This document shows, piece by piece, positions 7,377 to 15,991 of a DNA stretch of 64,000 nucleotides. The stretch is from positions 1-64,000 of the forward strand of contig NZ_JANPLK010000059.1 of the NCBI RefSeq assembly GCF_031426495.1, in the 5' to 3' direction. Position 1 is the first letter of the stretch. Each line of letters begins with the position of its first letter. A model generated the notes under the pieces. It did no database searches. It saw only the letters and a program-made list of their open reading frames with translations, and had not been told where the DNA came from. The translations under genes and the position numbers were made by a program. The stretch is from Gemmatimonas sp. GTDB lineage: Bacteria > Gemmatimonadota > Gemmatimonadetes > Gemmatimonadales > Gemmatimonadaceae.

Positions 7377-10300
7377 TCAGTACGTTCCGACCGCCGCAAA
7401 TCGCCCAGTTTCCACCTCACGAACCTCTCCGAGGATCGCCAGCGTTTCGAGATGTCGTGCGACGAGCTCGCGCTGCGCCCCGCGGAAGTGTGGTAGGACG
7501 CTGTCCACGGTGAGCGTGCGCGAGGAGACAAGTCGCTTGAGCGCCGCGATCTGCTCGATGGCATGTGTTGGCCACGGCGTGGGCTCGGCGACGGCAGCGA
7601 TCGCCGTCGTGGTCGCTTCTAGCGCGAGTTCTGCGGCAGGCGATGCAGAGGTAGACTCCGGTGCCTGGAATTCCGGGCGGAGCCAGCGAACGATTCCTTG
7701 AGCCTCTTCGGCAACACGAACATCATGTAGTGCGACTAGTCGCTCGAGGATTGCCTCTGCGGTCATCGGCCATGGCCAGCCATATGCCTCAGCCACGAGC
7801 GTGTCGAGCTCGTCGTGAAGGTCGCGCAGAATGCCGCAGGCAGACAGTTCGTGGACGGTGCGTTCCTTCGGGGTCAGCGCCTCGCCCGCCCGAAGCTTCT
7901 CGACGACATTGTACACACCGGTCATCGTCACGCGCTCGTCACGTGCGATGGCGGCGGCTCGGTGCGCATCAAGGGACTCCGCGAGGATCGAGATGCGGTT
8001 GCCGAGGGCGGGGGAGGGCGCGGGGAACGGGAAGGAGTCGAAGCAAACGCGTTTGTTGTAGCGAGGTTTGTCCTCGAGAGCTCCTCCGGCGGCGAGCAGC
8101 CAGCACGAGTGAGCTGTTGAGGATAGTACCCCCATCACCAAACTGCTGTCCGTCGTGATACAAACGAGAGCATTGTCTGGAGCGACGCTCGAATCCAGAA
8201 ACACGAAGAACCGATGCTTTGCGGTCTCTGGTGTTGCGATATATCGTCGCAGTCCGACAAGTGCCGTCCGGAGCCCGCTGTTCGGCTCACCGAAGCGCCA
8301 CCAATATTTTACGCGCTGGGCGCGCGCATTCGCTTCGCGACCAGGTTTTACTCGGCTGCGGACAATGTCGAATAGGACTGGCCAATTTCTCGCTTCGTGT
8401 TCGGAAAGCATGCCGAAGTCAATGACGTAGACATCGCGAGGACGTGAGGTGAGGTCTAGGCCGTTTCTGAAGGGACGAAGCCGACTAGCCAGCGTGGAGT
8501 CACTCGAGAGCAGTATCGACGCCTCCTGCTTAGTGAGGACAAACCCAGCGCCAAAAATCATGAATCCACGCGTTGCCAGCCCAGCGTTCGACTGGAGCGG
8601 AACTCCAGAGGCCGTCGCGACGTCCGCGTGAATGGTGAGATCATCGTTTAGCTGGGGCACTGTCAATTCGCTGACGATCCTGGGTGCTTCGGCTCCCGTG
8701 ATATAGCGAGTGTACTCCACAGTCACGAGCCGAGAAGCGGGTGGGTCCTTTTCAAGCACGGACATGGTTACGCGCACTTCAGCGCCGTCAACTGCGTCAC
8801 ACCAGGCGTGATTCGCGATCGCCCATACAACCCGAGCACCGCGCTCTCGGGCTTGAGCGATGACCTTTCGGTTTTGCGACTGGGTGATCGACTGGGTCGT
8901 GATCAGACCCGCACGCAGCGTTCTGCCGGCGAGCACCGCTCCAGCCGCGCGATCCCACCAGTACATCACGAAGTCCGCGCTATCCGGCACATCCGGATAT
9001 GCCGCCCGCAAGGCATCCACATACCCATCGCCAAACGCGTCGCGCTGTCTCGCTTGCCCCAAATACGGTGGATTCCCCACAATGAAATCCGCCTCCGGCC
9101 ACTCCGCCGCGCGCGCGCCCACGTACTCCATGTACTTGAGTTTCGCCGACGGATCCGGCACCAGCTGCCCCGTCACCGGATGCACGATTCGCGGCGTCGG
9201 GTCCGGCCGGTCCTTCTCGGGTACATGACGAAAACTGTCCCATGTGAGCACGGCGTCGCGATGCTCCAGCGTGCCGGTGTCGCGCAACAGTGGTTCATCA
9301 GGCTGCACGTCGCCGTGCTGCTGGCGCCAGAACTGATGAAACCCGATCCATAGCGTGAGCTCCGCGATCTCGCGTGCCCATGCCTTCACCTCGATGCCGA
9401 AGAACTGCCCGGGATCGATCTCGGCCATGCGCACGCTCATCTGCCCGCCATGCAAGTCGGACAGCAGGTGAAACACTTCCACTTCCACGCGCTTGAGCGC
9501 ATGCATGGTCACGTACAGGAAGTTGCCGCTGCCGCAGGCGGGATCGAGAATGCGCAACCCGCGCAGCCATGCGTGAAACTCCAGGAGCCGAGTCTCGGCG
9601 CGCTTCTTGTCGGCCGCCTTGCCGGTCTCGCGCAGCTGCATGACCTCGGCCTGCACCGCGCCCCAGCGCTCGCGCACGGGTTCTTCTACCGTGGGACGCA
9701 CGAGTCGCTCAATGAAATCGCGCGGCGTGTACTCGGCCCCTAAGCGATGTCGCTCTTCTGCCGAGAGGGCACGCACCAGCAACGTGCCGAAGATGGACGG
9801 TTCGACGGCGCTCCAATCGGCTTCGGCGGCGCGACGCAGCAATTCGAGCTCTGCCCGCTCCAGCGGCAACGCTTCGGCGTTGGCGAAGAAGTGTCCGTTG
9901 AAGCGCAGCAGGCGGTGATAGCCGAACATCGCGCCGGCGTCCATGGCTTGCCACAACCCCTGCGCCGCCGCCACGAACGCATCAGGACCCGACGGCAGCA
10001 CCGCGTCGAGCAGGCGCTTGAACGACGCATCGGGCAGCAGCTTCACGTCTTCGGCGAACATCGAGAACACGCAGCGGATCAGGAATCGCGCGACGCGCTC
10101 GGGATCATGGCCTCGCTGTTCAAGCGTCGATGCCAACTCGCCCAGCAGACCCGCGATCTCCACGGTGATCGCCTGCGCGTGACGTCGCGGGTCGCGCACC
10201 GCCGGGTCGGTCCAGATGTCACGCAACAGCGCGACGGTGTCCGGATTCCGGTCCAGGGTGCGCAGGTCGATGCGCGTGCCGAGGTGGAAGCCGCCGTAGG

Positions 10301-10760
10301 AACCCGACCAGCGGTCCCAGACGATCAGCGACTTGCCCACGTCGAGCACCAGAATGTACGGCGGCCGCTCGTTCAGATCCTTGGCGTAGTTGGACACCTG
10401 TCCGAACGCCTTGGTAAGCAGCTTGGTGGTCGTGGCGCCGTCGTCCGAGTCCTTGGCCTCGAGCGCGAAACAGCCGGCCTTGTACAGGTCGATGTAGTTC
10501 GTGGCGATCGTGCCGTCGCGCGTGGTCGTCTTGATCGCGAACTCGAACTGATACGCCTGCGCGTCGGCGATGCGGTCACCGGTCGCGGCGGGGCGGGGAC
10601 GCGTGACGCCGATGGCCTCGCACAGCTCGATGAGGTAGAGCTGGTAGTTGGCGCGTTCGGCGGCCCCTGCGTGTTCCCAGCGTTCGGCCAGCTCCCGGAG
10701 GCGGCGACTGGTATCGGGGGCAAGGGCAGCGGGGGGAAGGGGCAGACTGGTCATTGCCAT
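7377..10760 (-). CDS. Type IIL/IIG (MmeI-like) restriction-modification fusion protein
   Basis: About 1,127 residues. The N-terminal part has the nuclease signature of the MmeI group: an Asp in TNYIDLYKAG, then ALEAKDSD (E-x-K). A helical connector leads to an N6-adenine methyltransferase with motif I DPACGSGNFLYV and motif IV NPPY. The C-terminal 400 residues are the expected target-recognition and helical region. The single polypeptide would methylate one strand and cut away from its site. The start is taken at 10760 (M-A-M), with 10754 as an alternative; no strong ribosome site helps. The length is larger than MmeI (about 920), so a BREX-type PglX relative is an alternative, but the E-x-K nuclease motif argues for the fusion enzyme. 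Confidence 0.8.
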   Translation of the reverse strand: MAMTSLPLPPAALAPDTSRRLRELAERWEHAGAAERANYQLYLIELCEAIGVTRPRPAATGDRIADAQAYQFEFAIKTTTRDGTIATNYIDLYKAGCFALEAKDSDDGATTTKLLTKAFGQVSNYAKDLNERPPYILVLDVGKSLIVWDRWSGSYGGFHLGTRIDLRTLDRNPDTVALLRDIWTDPAVRDPRRHAQAITVEIAGLLGELASTLEQRGHDPERVARFLIRCVFSMFAEDVKLLPDASFKRLLDAVLPSGPDAFVAAAQGLWQAMDAGAMFGYHRLLRFNGHFFANAEALPLERAELELLRRAAEADWSAVEPSIFGTLLVRALSAEERHRLGAEYTPRDFIERLVRPTVEEPVRERWGAVQAEVMQLRETGKAADKKRAETRLLEFHAWLRGLRILDPACGSGNFLYVTMHALKRVEVEVFHLLSDLHGGQMSVRMAEIDPGQFFGIEVKAWAREIAELTLWIGFHQFWRQQHGDVQPDEPLLRDTGTLEHRDAVLTWDSFRHVPEKDRPDPTPRIVHPVTGQLVPDPSAKLKYMEYVGARAAEWPEADFIVGNPPYLGQARQRDAFGDGYVDALRAAYPDVPDSADFVMYWWDRAAGAVLAGRTLRAGLITTQSITQSQNRKVIAQARERGARVVWAIANHAWCDAVDGAEVRVTMSVLEKDPPASRLVTVEYTRYITGAEAPRIVSELTVPQLNDDLTIHADVATASGVPLQSNAGLATRGFMIFGAGFVLTKQEASILLSSDSTLASRLRPFRNGLDLTSRPRDVYVIDFGMLSEHEARNWPVLFDIVRSRVKPGREANARAQRVKYWWRFGEPNSGLRTALVGLRRYIATPETAKHRFFVFLDSSVAPDNALVCITTDSSLVMGVLSSTAHSCWLLAAGGALEDKPRYNKRVCFDSFPFPAPSPALGNRISILAESLDAHRAAAIARDERVTMTGVYNVVEKLRAGEALTPKERTVHELSACGILRDLHDELDTLVAEAYGWPWPMTAEAILERLVALHDVRVAEEAQGIVRWLRPEFQAPESTSASPAAELALEATTTAIAAVAEPTPWPTHAIEQIAALKRLVSSRTLTVDSVLPHFRGAQRELVARHLETLAILGEVREVETGRFAAVGTY

Positions 10761-10983
10761 GAATCTCAGTGGCGGTGCGGGGGCGGGCAATGGTGCGCAA
10801 TGCCTTCTTGTTCGGGGCTGCGTGGGCCGGGAGCATGACGACTCGGTGACGGTTGGATGCTACTACGAACGTTATGAGGACTCGTCTTTGCTGACCAAAG
10901 CGGTCCCGGTTGTCGCGCTGGAAACCTTGCCGGCGTCCTGTGGAGACAGCCCGTCTTCAGGGAGCCGTGACGAGCGTGCGGTC

Positions 10984-11012
10984 TTGCCACGGTGTATATA
11001 CGATTGTAGTTT
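10984..11012 (+). promoter_or_regulatory. Predicted brnT-type promoter
   Basis: TTGCCA (10984-10989), a 17-base spacer containing GTATATAC, and TAGTTT (11007-11012). The GTG of the broken brnT is at 11017, so transcription would begin near or at the start codon. The arrangement parallels that of the second brnT at 15356-15391. Confidence 0.45.
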
Positions 11013-11016
11013 GATC

Positions 11017-11184
11017 GTGACCTTCGAATGAGATCACGCGAAGAGCGAGCAGAACCTGGCGGAGCGTTGGTTCGACTTCGCGGTGGTCCGTCGCGTGATC
11101 AGCGCACGACTGAGCAACCGGAGGGAGCGTCGCCGCTATGCCGAAAGCCTCGAAGCCATCAGCCCCGAAGACGACCGCGCGTAA
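11017..11184 (+). pseudogene. brnT: BrnT-family toxin pseudogene
   Basis: Reading from GTG 11017 gives VTFE, then TGA where BrnT proteins have Trp (the conserved F-E-W). DHAKSEQNLAERWFDFA follows, the start of BrnT. It joins directly to VVRRVISARLSNRRERRRYAE, the C-terminal strand and basic helix. About 30 central residues are missing. Nonsense codon plus internal deletion make the toxin non-functional, while the antitoxin gene that overlaps its 3' end is intact. BrnT toxins are RNases with a RelE-like fold. Confidence 0.7.
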
Positions 11185-11497
11185 GCGCACGGCGTCCACG
11201 CTCGCGCCCATGCAGGGGCGTGCCGACCTGGCTCGGCTACGTCGCACGAGCGACGCGGAGATCGCGCGTACGGCGCCGGCCGAGCTGCGCGACATCCCCG
11301 ATGATTTCTGGAAGGGTGCTCGCGTCGTGACCCCGGTATCGAAGGAAGCAATTTCGATTCGTCTTGACCACGATGTGATCGCGTGGTTCCGTTCTAGCGG
11401 GCCGCGTTACCAGTCGCGCATTAATGCGGTGCTGCGCAGCTATGTGGAACAGGTAGAAGCGACGAGTCGCACCGCGAGATCGAAGCGGGCGCCGTAG
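11138..11497 (+). CDS. brnA: BrnA-family antitoxin, orphaned
   Basis: 119 residues from ATG 11138, overlapping the brnT remnant. After a basic Lys/Arg/Ala-rich N-terminus, ELRDIPDDFWKGARVV is the BrnA signature. It is followed by the ribbon-helix-helix part KEAISIRLDHDVIAWFRSSG and YQSRINAVLRSYVEQ. BrnA binds and neutralises BrnT and represses its own promoter. Here the partner toxin is destroyed, so the protein may be kept as an anti-addiction antitoxin or may be in early decay. Confidence 0.8.
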   Translation: MPKASKPSAPKTTARKRTASTLAPMQGRADLARLRRTSDAEIARTAPAELRDIPDDFWKGARVVTPVSKEAISIRLDHDVIAWFRSSGPRYQSRINAVLRSYVEQVEATSRTARSKRAP

Positions 11498-11551
11498 CCG
11501 TTTCTTTGACCGCAGCGCCCTGCATACGTGTGACAATCGCGGAGTCGTGAC

Positions 11552-11710
11552 GTGGAACTTCCGGATAAGCTCGATGAGCGTCGGCTGGTGAGGGTCACCG
11601 ACACGTTGCCGCTTACCCATCACGTCAGCGATCAAGAGCAGCTCAACCGTCATCTCGCGCGCGCAACGTTGGCACCGATTGTCGACGAGTATGAGCAAGT
11701 GGTCGCGTAA
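11552..11710 (+). CDS. Small hypothetical protein (52 aa)
   Basis: GTG 11552 opens a 52-codon frame, VELPDKLDERRLVRVTDTL through VDEYEQVVA, ending at 11708-11710. It overlaps the following frame by about 20 bases. No family is recognised and the codon choice is compatible with a gene but not proof. Alternative: non-coding spacer. Confidence 0.3.
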   Translation: MELPDKLDERRLVRVTDTLPLTHHVSDQEQLNRHLARATLAPIVDEYEQVVA

Positions 11711-12053
11711 CGAGTCGGTCCGATTGTTCTTCGGTGTCGGCGGCGAACTCCCCCGGCTTGTCGCGGTTGGTACGTTCGACGGTGCCGAAGGCGTGGAAAT
11801 AGACTTGCACCCCTTTCAACTTCTGCGCGGCTATGACGAATTACGAAAATCGTTCGTAGCGCGCCTCGACGGCTACTTGCGGGACACTATTGAGTTGGAG
11901 GTATTCATCGTCGCGGCATCCGCCGAGCGACGAGAGCAACTCATGGCAAGCGTCGCCACATTGCGCCTGGTCGCGCTGCCAAACAGGAGTACCTCGCATT
12001 TCCGGCGCCCACGAAGAGTGGAGAGATTGCTGAGTCAGCCCGACACTTTGTAA
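11691..12053 (+). CDS. Hypothetical protein (120 aa)
   Basis: From ATG 11691 the product begins MSKWSRNESVRLFFGVGGE. It has a beta-rich N-terminal half (LPRLVAVGTFDGAEGVEIDL) and a helical second half with AERREQLMASVATL. No domain is recognised. The C-terminal 20 residues are Arg-rich and may be read through into non-homologous sequence. No attC-like site or strong ribosome site is seen nearby. Confidence 0.4.
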   Translation: MSKWSRNESVRLFFGVGGELPRLVAVGTFDGAEGVEIDLHPFQLLRGYDELRKSFVARLDGYLRDTIELEVFIVAASAERREQLMASVATLRLVALPNRSTSHFRRPRRVERLLSQPDTL

Positions 12054-12225
12054 CCCTTCCACGGATCGGTCGAGATGCACCGGAACCCTGACGAGAGCTT
12101 TGAATCAAGCTTTCTGCACGACAACCGAGCCATCACGCCGGGGCACTCGGTGCTCACGGTGGTCAGCGGCTCATCCAAGGTCGGCGGTCACGCGTCGATG
12201 CTGTTACTCCGAGAATGTGCCAATC

Positions 12226-12384
12226 CGTGGAGCGGTCGTGCAACGATCCGCCGGCGGGCGTGTTGTCGCTTCATCACACGCGCCATCGCACTGGACGCTC
12301 GCCGATCCGGGCGGCAACCGGGTGTGCCTATGTGCTTGGCCTGATGGTTCGATCGAGGCGACCGACGACGAGGCGGTCGTCTGA
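12226..12384 (+). pseudogene. C-terminal remnant of a VOC/glyoxalase-like protein
   Basis: The frame ending at 12384 reads GGRVVASSHAPSHWTLADP then GGNRVCLCAWPDG. This corresponds to the last beta-alpha unit of VOC proteins, where a pattern like W-x-L-A-D-P-x-G-N-x-F/V-C occurs. The N-terminal domain is absent and the upstream 12054-12225 stretch gives no convincing continuation in any frame. It is best read as a decayed fragment. Confidence 0.4.
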
Positions 12385-12560
12385 ATGCCAAGGCGTGCCG
12401 CGCTGCCTTCATGCGCGTGGCGCCTAGTCAAAGGGTCGAACGCGTCCTAGTATCATGGTCGACACTGCCCCCATACCGCCGCGTGCGGTTGCGGCTGCGG
12501 TGTCAGGACCTGCGCCGTCTATCTTGGGGTTCGAGCGCTTGGCTCGGTCATGGAGGATCT

Positions 12561-13031
12561 ATGTTGGGGATGATACAGCGGTCTGCCGTTCTCGCCGCAT
12601 TGCTCGGTAGCGCAGCATTGGCGGTGGGCTGCTCCACGCCTACCGCGAGTACCGACTACGATTTTGCTCGCGTTGCCGGCGTCATTCTCCCACATGCCAG
12701 TTTCGCCTCGCGCGTTCTGGTCGCCCCGGATTCAGTGCGCGCTGGAGTGCCCTTTACCGTGACGGTGAGTTCGTTTGGCTCGACGACGTGCACGCGTGCC
12801 GACGGTGCGACGCTCATCGTCGCCGGCGTACTCGCGACGATCGCAGTGTGGGACCGCGAGCAAGTCGGAGGTGCCTGCACGGACGATTTGCGTCAGTTCC
12901 CGCGTGACGTCTCGGTGCAACTGCTCACTGCGGGTCGAGCCACGATTCGCGTGCAAGGCCGAGCCTATCCTGCCGGGGCGAGTGGGCGGGATTCGCTGGT
13001 AGTGGTCGAGAAGGACATCGTGGTCAGGTAG
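12561..13031 (+). CDS. Small lipoprotein, unknown function
   Basis: ATG 12561 is preceded by GGAGG at a good distance. The N-terminus MLGMIQRSAVLAALLGSAA continues to LAVGCS, a type II signal peptide with lipobox Cys at about residue 24. The mature part is a beta-rich domain (FASRVLVAPDSVRAGVPF, ATLIVAGVLATIAVWD). It contains two Cys that could form a disulfide, resembling immunoglobulin-like folds. It probably sits in an outer or cytoplasmic membrane as an exported accessory protein. Confidence 0.65.
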   Translation: MLGMIQRSAVLAALLGSAALAVGCSTPTASTDYDFARVAGVILPHASFASRVLVAPDSVRAGVPFTVTVSSFGSTTCTRADGATLIVAGVLATIAVWDREQVGGACTDDLRQFPRDVSVQLLTAGRATIRVQGRAYPAGASGRDSLVVVEKDIVVR

Positions 13032-13145
13032 GTGGGCGGCGCCGGATCGGCTCGCACTCGGCGCCATCCCTCCTCCGTCGTCAGGAAGCGGGACATCTAG
13101 CCAACGTTGGCGTAACTGAACCGTATTGCGGCTAGCTCTGCGACC

Positions 13146-14291
13146 TCAGTGCGCCGCGAATCGGTTGAGCGAGAGCACCACCACGGCATGCCTTCCGCTA
13201 TCGGGGTCACGGACAATCCCCGCGACGTAGTCTTGCCCGACCTCGTACACGGTGAGGGCGGCGGACATCATGACTGTGGCGACGTGGACGCCGTCTGGAC
13301 TGAACACGATCCACGGCGTGTTGTCCTTCCCTGCGGCAGGGTAGCGCCGCACCCACAAGTGCTCATCCGTGTCCACGATAAAGGCGTCATATGCTGGACG
13401 CGTAGACGGTGGAGTATCGAACTCCCAAATACGCCGTGTTTCTTTCTGCATCGTCGCATCTTGGCCGAGCGAGTCGATGCGTTTCGCCCGCGCCAAATCG
13501 GCCGCCGTTACGCGCAGGTCACTTTCCGGCAGTCGGCGAGTTCCCGCTGGTGTGCCATCGAGTGCGTACACCTCCACCACGCCGCTATCGGCCGCACCAA
13601 CGTACACGTGGCGCCGTCCGATCCCGAGCTGTGGCGTCCGACCCAGCAACGCACGGCCGGCGCCAGTACCGAAACCCACGGACTCCGGGCCGTCCACATC
13701 AGGCAACGCCACGCGGCGATCACCTGCCGCCGACGTGATCCAGACGGAGAGTGGCGTGCGCCGCCGACCGCGCACCGTAGGATCAAAACGATTCCACTCA
13801 TGATGCACGAAAAGGCCTTCGGCGTTGCAGGCACTCCGAAATGCTTCGGTACCACCCGCGAACGCGCTCGTGGACATCGCTCGCGTGATCGTGCCATCGA
13901 GCGAGTGCACGGTGACGCGGCGTGTCACAATATCTTCGACGAACAAGGAGTCCCCGCACCGAAGCGCTTGTCTGATGAATTCAAACTCCCCGGGACCCAA
14001 TCCCTGTCGACCTACGGCACGCTGAACGCGTCCGTCCGACGAAAACAGTCGCAAAGAGTGAAGGCCTTGGTCGGTTACGAGCAGTCCGCCGTCGGGCCGC
14101 CGCGTGACGTGTACCGCGTTGCCGAGTACCACCTCGCCGTCGGGATCGTCATCAGTGATCTCGAGTAGCGGGGTCGTGTCGATCGTCCAGAAAGGGACTT
14201 CCGCCAACGCCGACGAACGCTCAAGGCACGCCGACCCAATCAGTGGCGCTGCCCAAACACCTGTCAGGAAGCGGCGTGCTCGAGTACGCAT
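13146..14291 (-). CDS. Secreted six-bladed beta-propeller lipoprotein
   Basis: 381 residues. A signal peptide MRTRARRFLTGVWAAPLIG precedes SAC. Repeated strands follow, such as GGLLVTDQGLHSLRLFSSDG, then GRQGLGPGEFEFIRQ and GVVEVYALDGTPAG. The G-x-G-P-G-E-F motif is typical of 6-bladed propeller (NHL/BF2222-like) proteins common in this lineage. The role is probably ligand or polymer binding at the cell surface. It is convergent with the preceding lipoprotein; the palindromic GCCAACGTTGGC near 13099 lies between them. Confidence 0.7.
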   Translation of the reverse strand: MRTRARRFLTGVWAAPLIGSACLERSSALAEVPFWTIDTTPLLEITDDDPDGEVVLGNAVHVTRRPDGGLLVTDQGLHSLRLFSSDGRVQRAVGRQGLGPGEFEFIRQALRCGDSLFVEDIVTRRVTVHSLDGTITRAMSTSAFAGGTEAFRSACNAEGLFVHHEWNRFDPTVRGRRRTPLSVWITSAAGDRRVALPDVDGPESVGFGTGAGRALLGRTPQLGIGRRHVYVGAADSGVVEVYALDGTPAGTRRLPESDLRVTAADLARAKRIDSLGQDATMQKETRRIWEFDTPPSTRPAYDAFIVDTDEHLWVRRYPAAGKDNTPWIVFSPDGVHVATVMMSAALTVYEVGQDYVAGIVRDPDSGRHAVVVLSLNRFAAH

Positions 14292-14474
14292 TTAGACTCA
14301 CGATCAGCGGGGAAACTGCGCAGCCGTTTGACAGTATCTGTTTTCAACCCCTTACTCTCCGGCTTCCCGGGAACAAGCATTCGATTGGGGTCGGTCGAGT
14401 GTCCGTCGAATATACAGCGCGATCGCCGACCACCCGAAGGCCTATTTGCGTCTTCCATTTGGAGCGACTGTCCG

Positions 14475-15017
14475 ATGTTCCTTCGCCGCATCCACCTCGC
14501 GTGCGCCGCCTTCCTGACACTGACCACCTCGTGCGGCGACGCCGTGGTCGAGCCGGGACCGCCGGACACTGCCGCGCTCTTCCAGTCGGATTCGGCGACC
14601 TACACGTTCGTCACGAGCGCGCTGGCTACTCAAGGGCGGATTTCAACAACGCTCACAAACCGCAGTGGCCGCGCGATGTACTTCGTGAATTGCAATGGAG
14701 GGACCAGCCTCTCCATCCAGCGTCTCGATGGCGCCCAGTGGACTCATTTCTGGTCACCCGTGCAACTCCTCTGCCTGAGCCCACCCATCATTGTGCAGAA
14801 CGGGAGCACGCAGGCGTTTGACATCCGCGTCTTCGCGGGCAACGCCGGTAGCAACGTGTTCCCGAAGTTCGAGCGCCCCCTCGTCACGGGGGTGTATCGC
14901 GTGATGTGGAATGCGGCATACTTCAACGATCCGGATCGCCAGAACGGACGGCCGTCGAGCGATCTCGTCCCTGAGTTACTTCGGGTATCGAACAGCTTCG
15001 TGATTCGAGCGCCTTGA
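14475..15017 (+). CDS. Lipoprotein, unknown function
   Basis: The ATG at 14475 has GGAGCG nine bases upstream. MFLRRIHLACAAFLTLTTSC is a lipoprotein signal with the Cys at residue 20. The 160-residue mature part has Ig-like strands (TYTFVTSALATQGRISTTLT, then NRSGRAMYFVNCNGG) and a PxxxxGVYRVMWN end, resembling intracellular-proteinase-inhibitor or BsuPI-like beta sandwiches. Cys pairs (NC, LC) could form a disulfide. The function is not known. Confidence 0.6.
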   Translation: MFLRRIHLACAAFLTLTTSCGDAVVEPGPPDTAALFQSDSATYTFVTSALATQGRISTTLTNRSGRAMYFVNCNGGTSLSIQRLDGAQWTHFWSPVQLLCLSPPIIVQNGSTQAFDIRVFAGNAGSNVFPKFERPLVTGVYRVMWNAAYFNDPDRQNGRPSSDLVPELLRVSNSFVIRAP

Positions 15018-15109
15018 TCTGCCGTTCGCTCTGAAATCCACTGACGGATCGCTTCGGAGTCTGCCGCAGTCACCTTGCTTGGTCACCGATACTGCTTCGC
15101 CCCGATCTC

Positions 15110-15394
15110 GTGGTCGCGTTCCTCGCTGTGAGCGCCGTCGCCTGCCAGAACGCCTCCGCCTCCGCCCCTCAAGCGCTAGCGAATCTGGAGGGATCGCTCC
15201 CCAAGAAGTCCGCGTACCTCTCGGGCACCGTGATCGAGCGTGGCAACCGTCTGGGTCAGGCCCCCTCCGTGCTCGTGACGACGAACCGGCGAAACCCGCT
15301 GGCCGACCCGTGTACTGCGCGAGCATCGCGCTTGCCGGCGTGCGGGCCCGCTGAGTTGACCAGCGTATATGGTTCGCATATACTCCACCTGTGA
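15110..15394 (+). pseudogene. Truncated exported protein, 3' end lost at the toxin-antitoxin promoter
   Basis: GTG 15110 gives VVAFLAVSAVACQNASAS, a short lipoprotein-like signal. PKKSAYLSGTVIERGNR and QAPSVLVTTNRRNPLADPC follow, a pattern like the N-terminal domain of larger exported proteins. The frame then runs into the TTGACC/TATACT promoter of the next gene and stops at 15394, so the natural C-terminus has been replaced. It is probably a gene cut by insertion or deletion. Confidence 0.4.
15356..15384 (+). promoter_or_regulatory. Promoter with palindromic operator for brnT/copG pair
   Basis: TTGACC (15356-15361), 17 bases, TATACT (15379-15384). Between and overlapping lies GTATATG-GTTCG-CATATAC (15365-15383), a perfect 7-bp inverted repeat, positioned for repression by the antitoxin. 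The GTG start at 15391 is seven bases after the -10 box, so the mRNA is probably leaderless. Confidence 0.7.
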
Positions 15395-15729
15395 CCGACG
15401 CGATCGACGCGCTGCTGGTCAGCGCCACCGGATTCGACTGGGATGCGGGCAACGCCCCCAAGGTGCGGGCCCGCCATCAGGTCGATCCTGGCGAGTGCGA
15501 GCAGGCCTTCTTTCTAGAGCCGTTCATCGTCGCGGCGGACGCGACGCACTCGCAGCGTGAAGTCCGATGGTACGCCTTAGGCCGGACCTTCGCGGACCGG
15601 TATTTGTATCTCGTGTTTACGATGCGTGGGACGCGTATTCGCGTTCTCAGCGCTCGCTCTATGAACCGTAAGGAGCGCCGTGCCTATGCCCAAGCCCAAG
15701 CGCGCACTGAAACCGATTCCGATCTTTAA
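15391..15729 (+). CDS. brnT: BrnT-family toxin
   Basis: 112 residues from GTG 15391. The conserved FDWDAGNAPKVRARHQVDPG region, RWYALGRTFADRYLYLVFT and the C-terminal ARSMNRKERRAYAQAQ match BrnT, a RelE-like ribonuclease toxin. The usual F-E-W-D is present as F-D-W-D. The gene overlaps the antitoxin gene by about 45 bases. The promoter contains a palindromic operator, consistent with antitoxin autoregulation. Toxin-antitoxin pairs are typical stabilisers of integron arrays; an attC-like site directly follows the pair. Confidence 0.8.
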   Translation: MTDAIDALLVSATGFDWDAGNAPKVRARHQVDPGECEQAFFLEPFIVAADATHSQREVRWYALGRTFADRYLYLVFTMRGTRIRVLSARSMNRKERRAYAQAQARTETDSDL

Positions 15730-15991
15730 GTCGGAAGCCGCCGAGCGCGAATTCTGGGAGACCGCCGACTCCGCCGACTACGTGGACTGGTCAGCCGCGC
15801 GCGCCGTGCGATTTCCGCAGTTGCGTCCGTCGACGACCGCGATCTCGGTGCGGTTGCCCGATACGCTGCTGGCAGAGCTCAAGATTCTCGCCAACGAGCG
15901 CGACGTCCCGTATCAGAGTTTGCTCAAAGTCTATCTCGCCGACCGCATCGCCACGGAGCGGCGGCAACATCGGCGCAGACTCGAAGCCTAA
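15686..15991 (+). CDS. CopG/ribbon-helix-helix antitoxin partner of BrnT
   Basis: 101 residues from ATG 15686 (GTG 15680 is an alternative; AGGAG lies at 15671). The N-terminal part reads KPIPIFKSEAAEREFWETAD and SADYVDWSAA, found in CopG-type antitoxins of this class. The C-terminal ribbon-helix-helix is TTAISVRLPDTLLAELKILA then YQSLLKVYLADRI. It should bind the 15365-15383 palindrome and neutralise BrnT. Its stop codon lies inside the R'' box of attC-like site A4, as is common for cassette genes. Confidence 0.8.
   Translation: MPKPKRALKPIPIFKSEAAEREFWETADSADYVDWSAARAVRFPQLRPSTTAISVRLPDTLLAELKILANERDVPYQSLLKVYLADRIATERRQHRRRLEA

Noticed and set aside
9747..10838. Long + strand frame (363 codons) opposite the restriction-modification gene
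   Set aside because: It is the antisense shadow of the N-terminal half of the MmeI-like protein; low complexity and no family signal.
13099..13110. GCCAACGTTGGC as an attC R''/R' pair
   Set aside because: It is a short simple palindrome without arms; more likely part of a terminator between convergent genes.
13149..14168. Plus-strand frame of 339 codons opposite the beta-propeller gene
   Set aside because: His/Arg-rich antisense frame with no domain; the minus-strand product has a signal peptide and propeller motifs.
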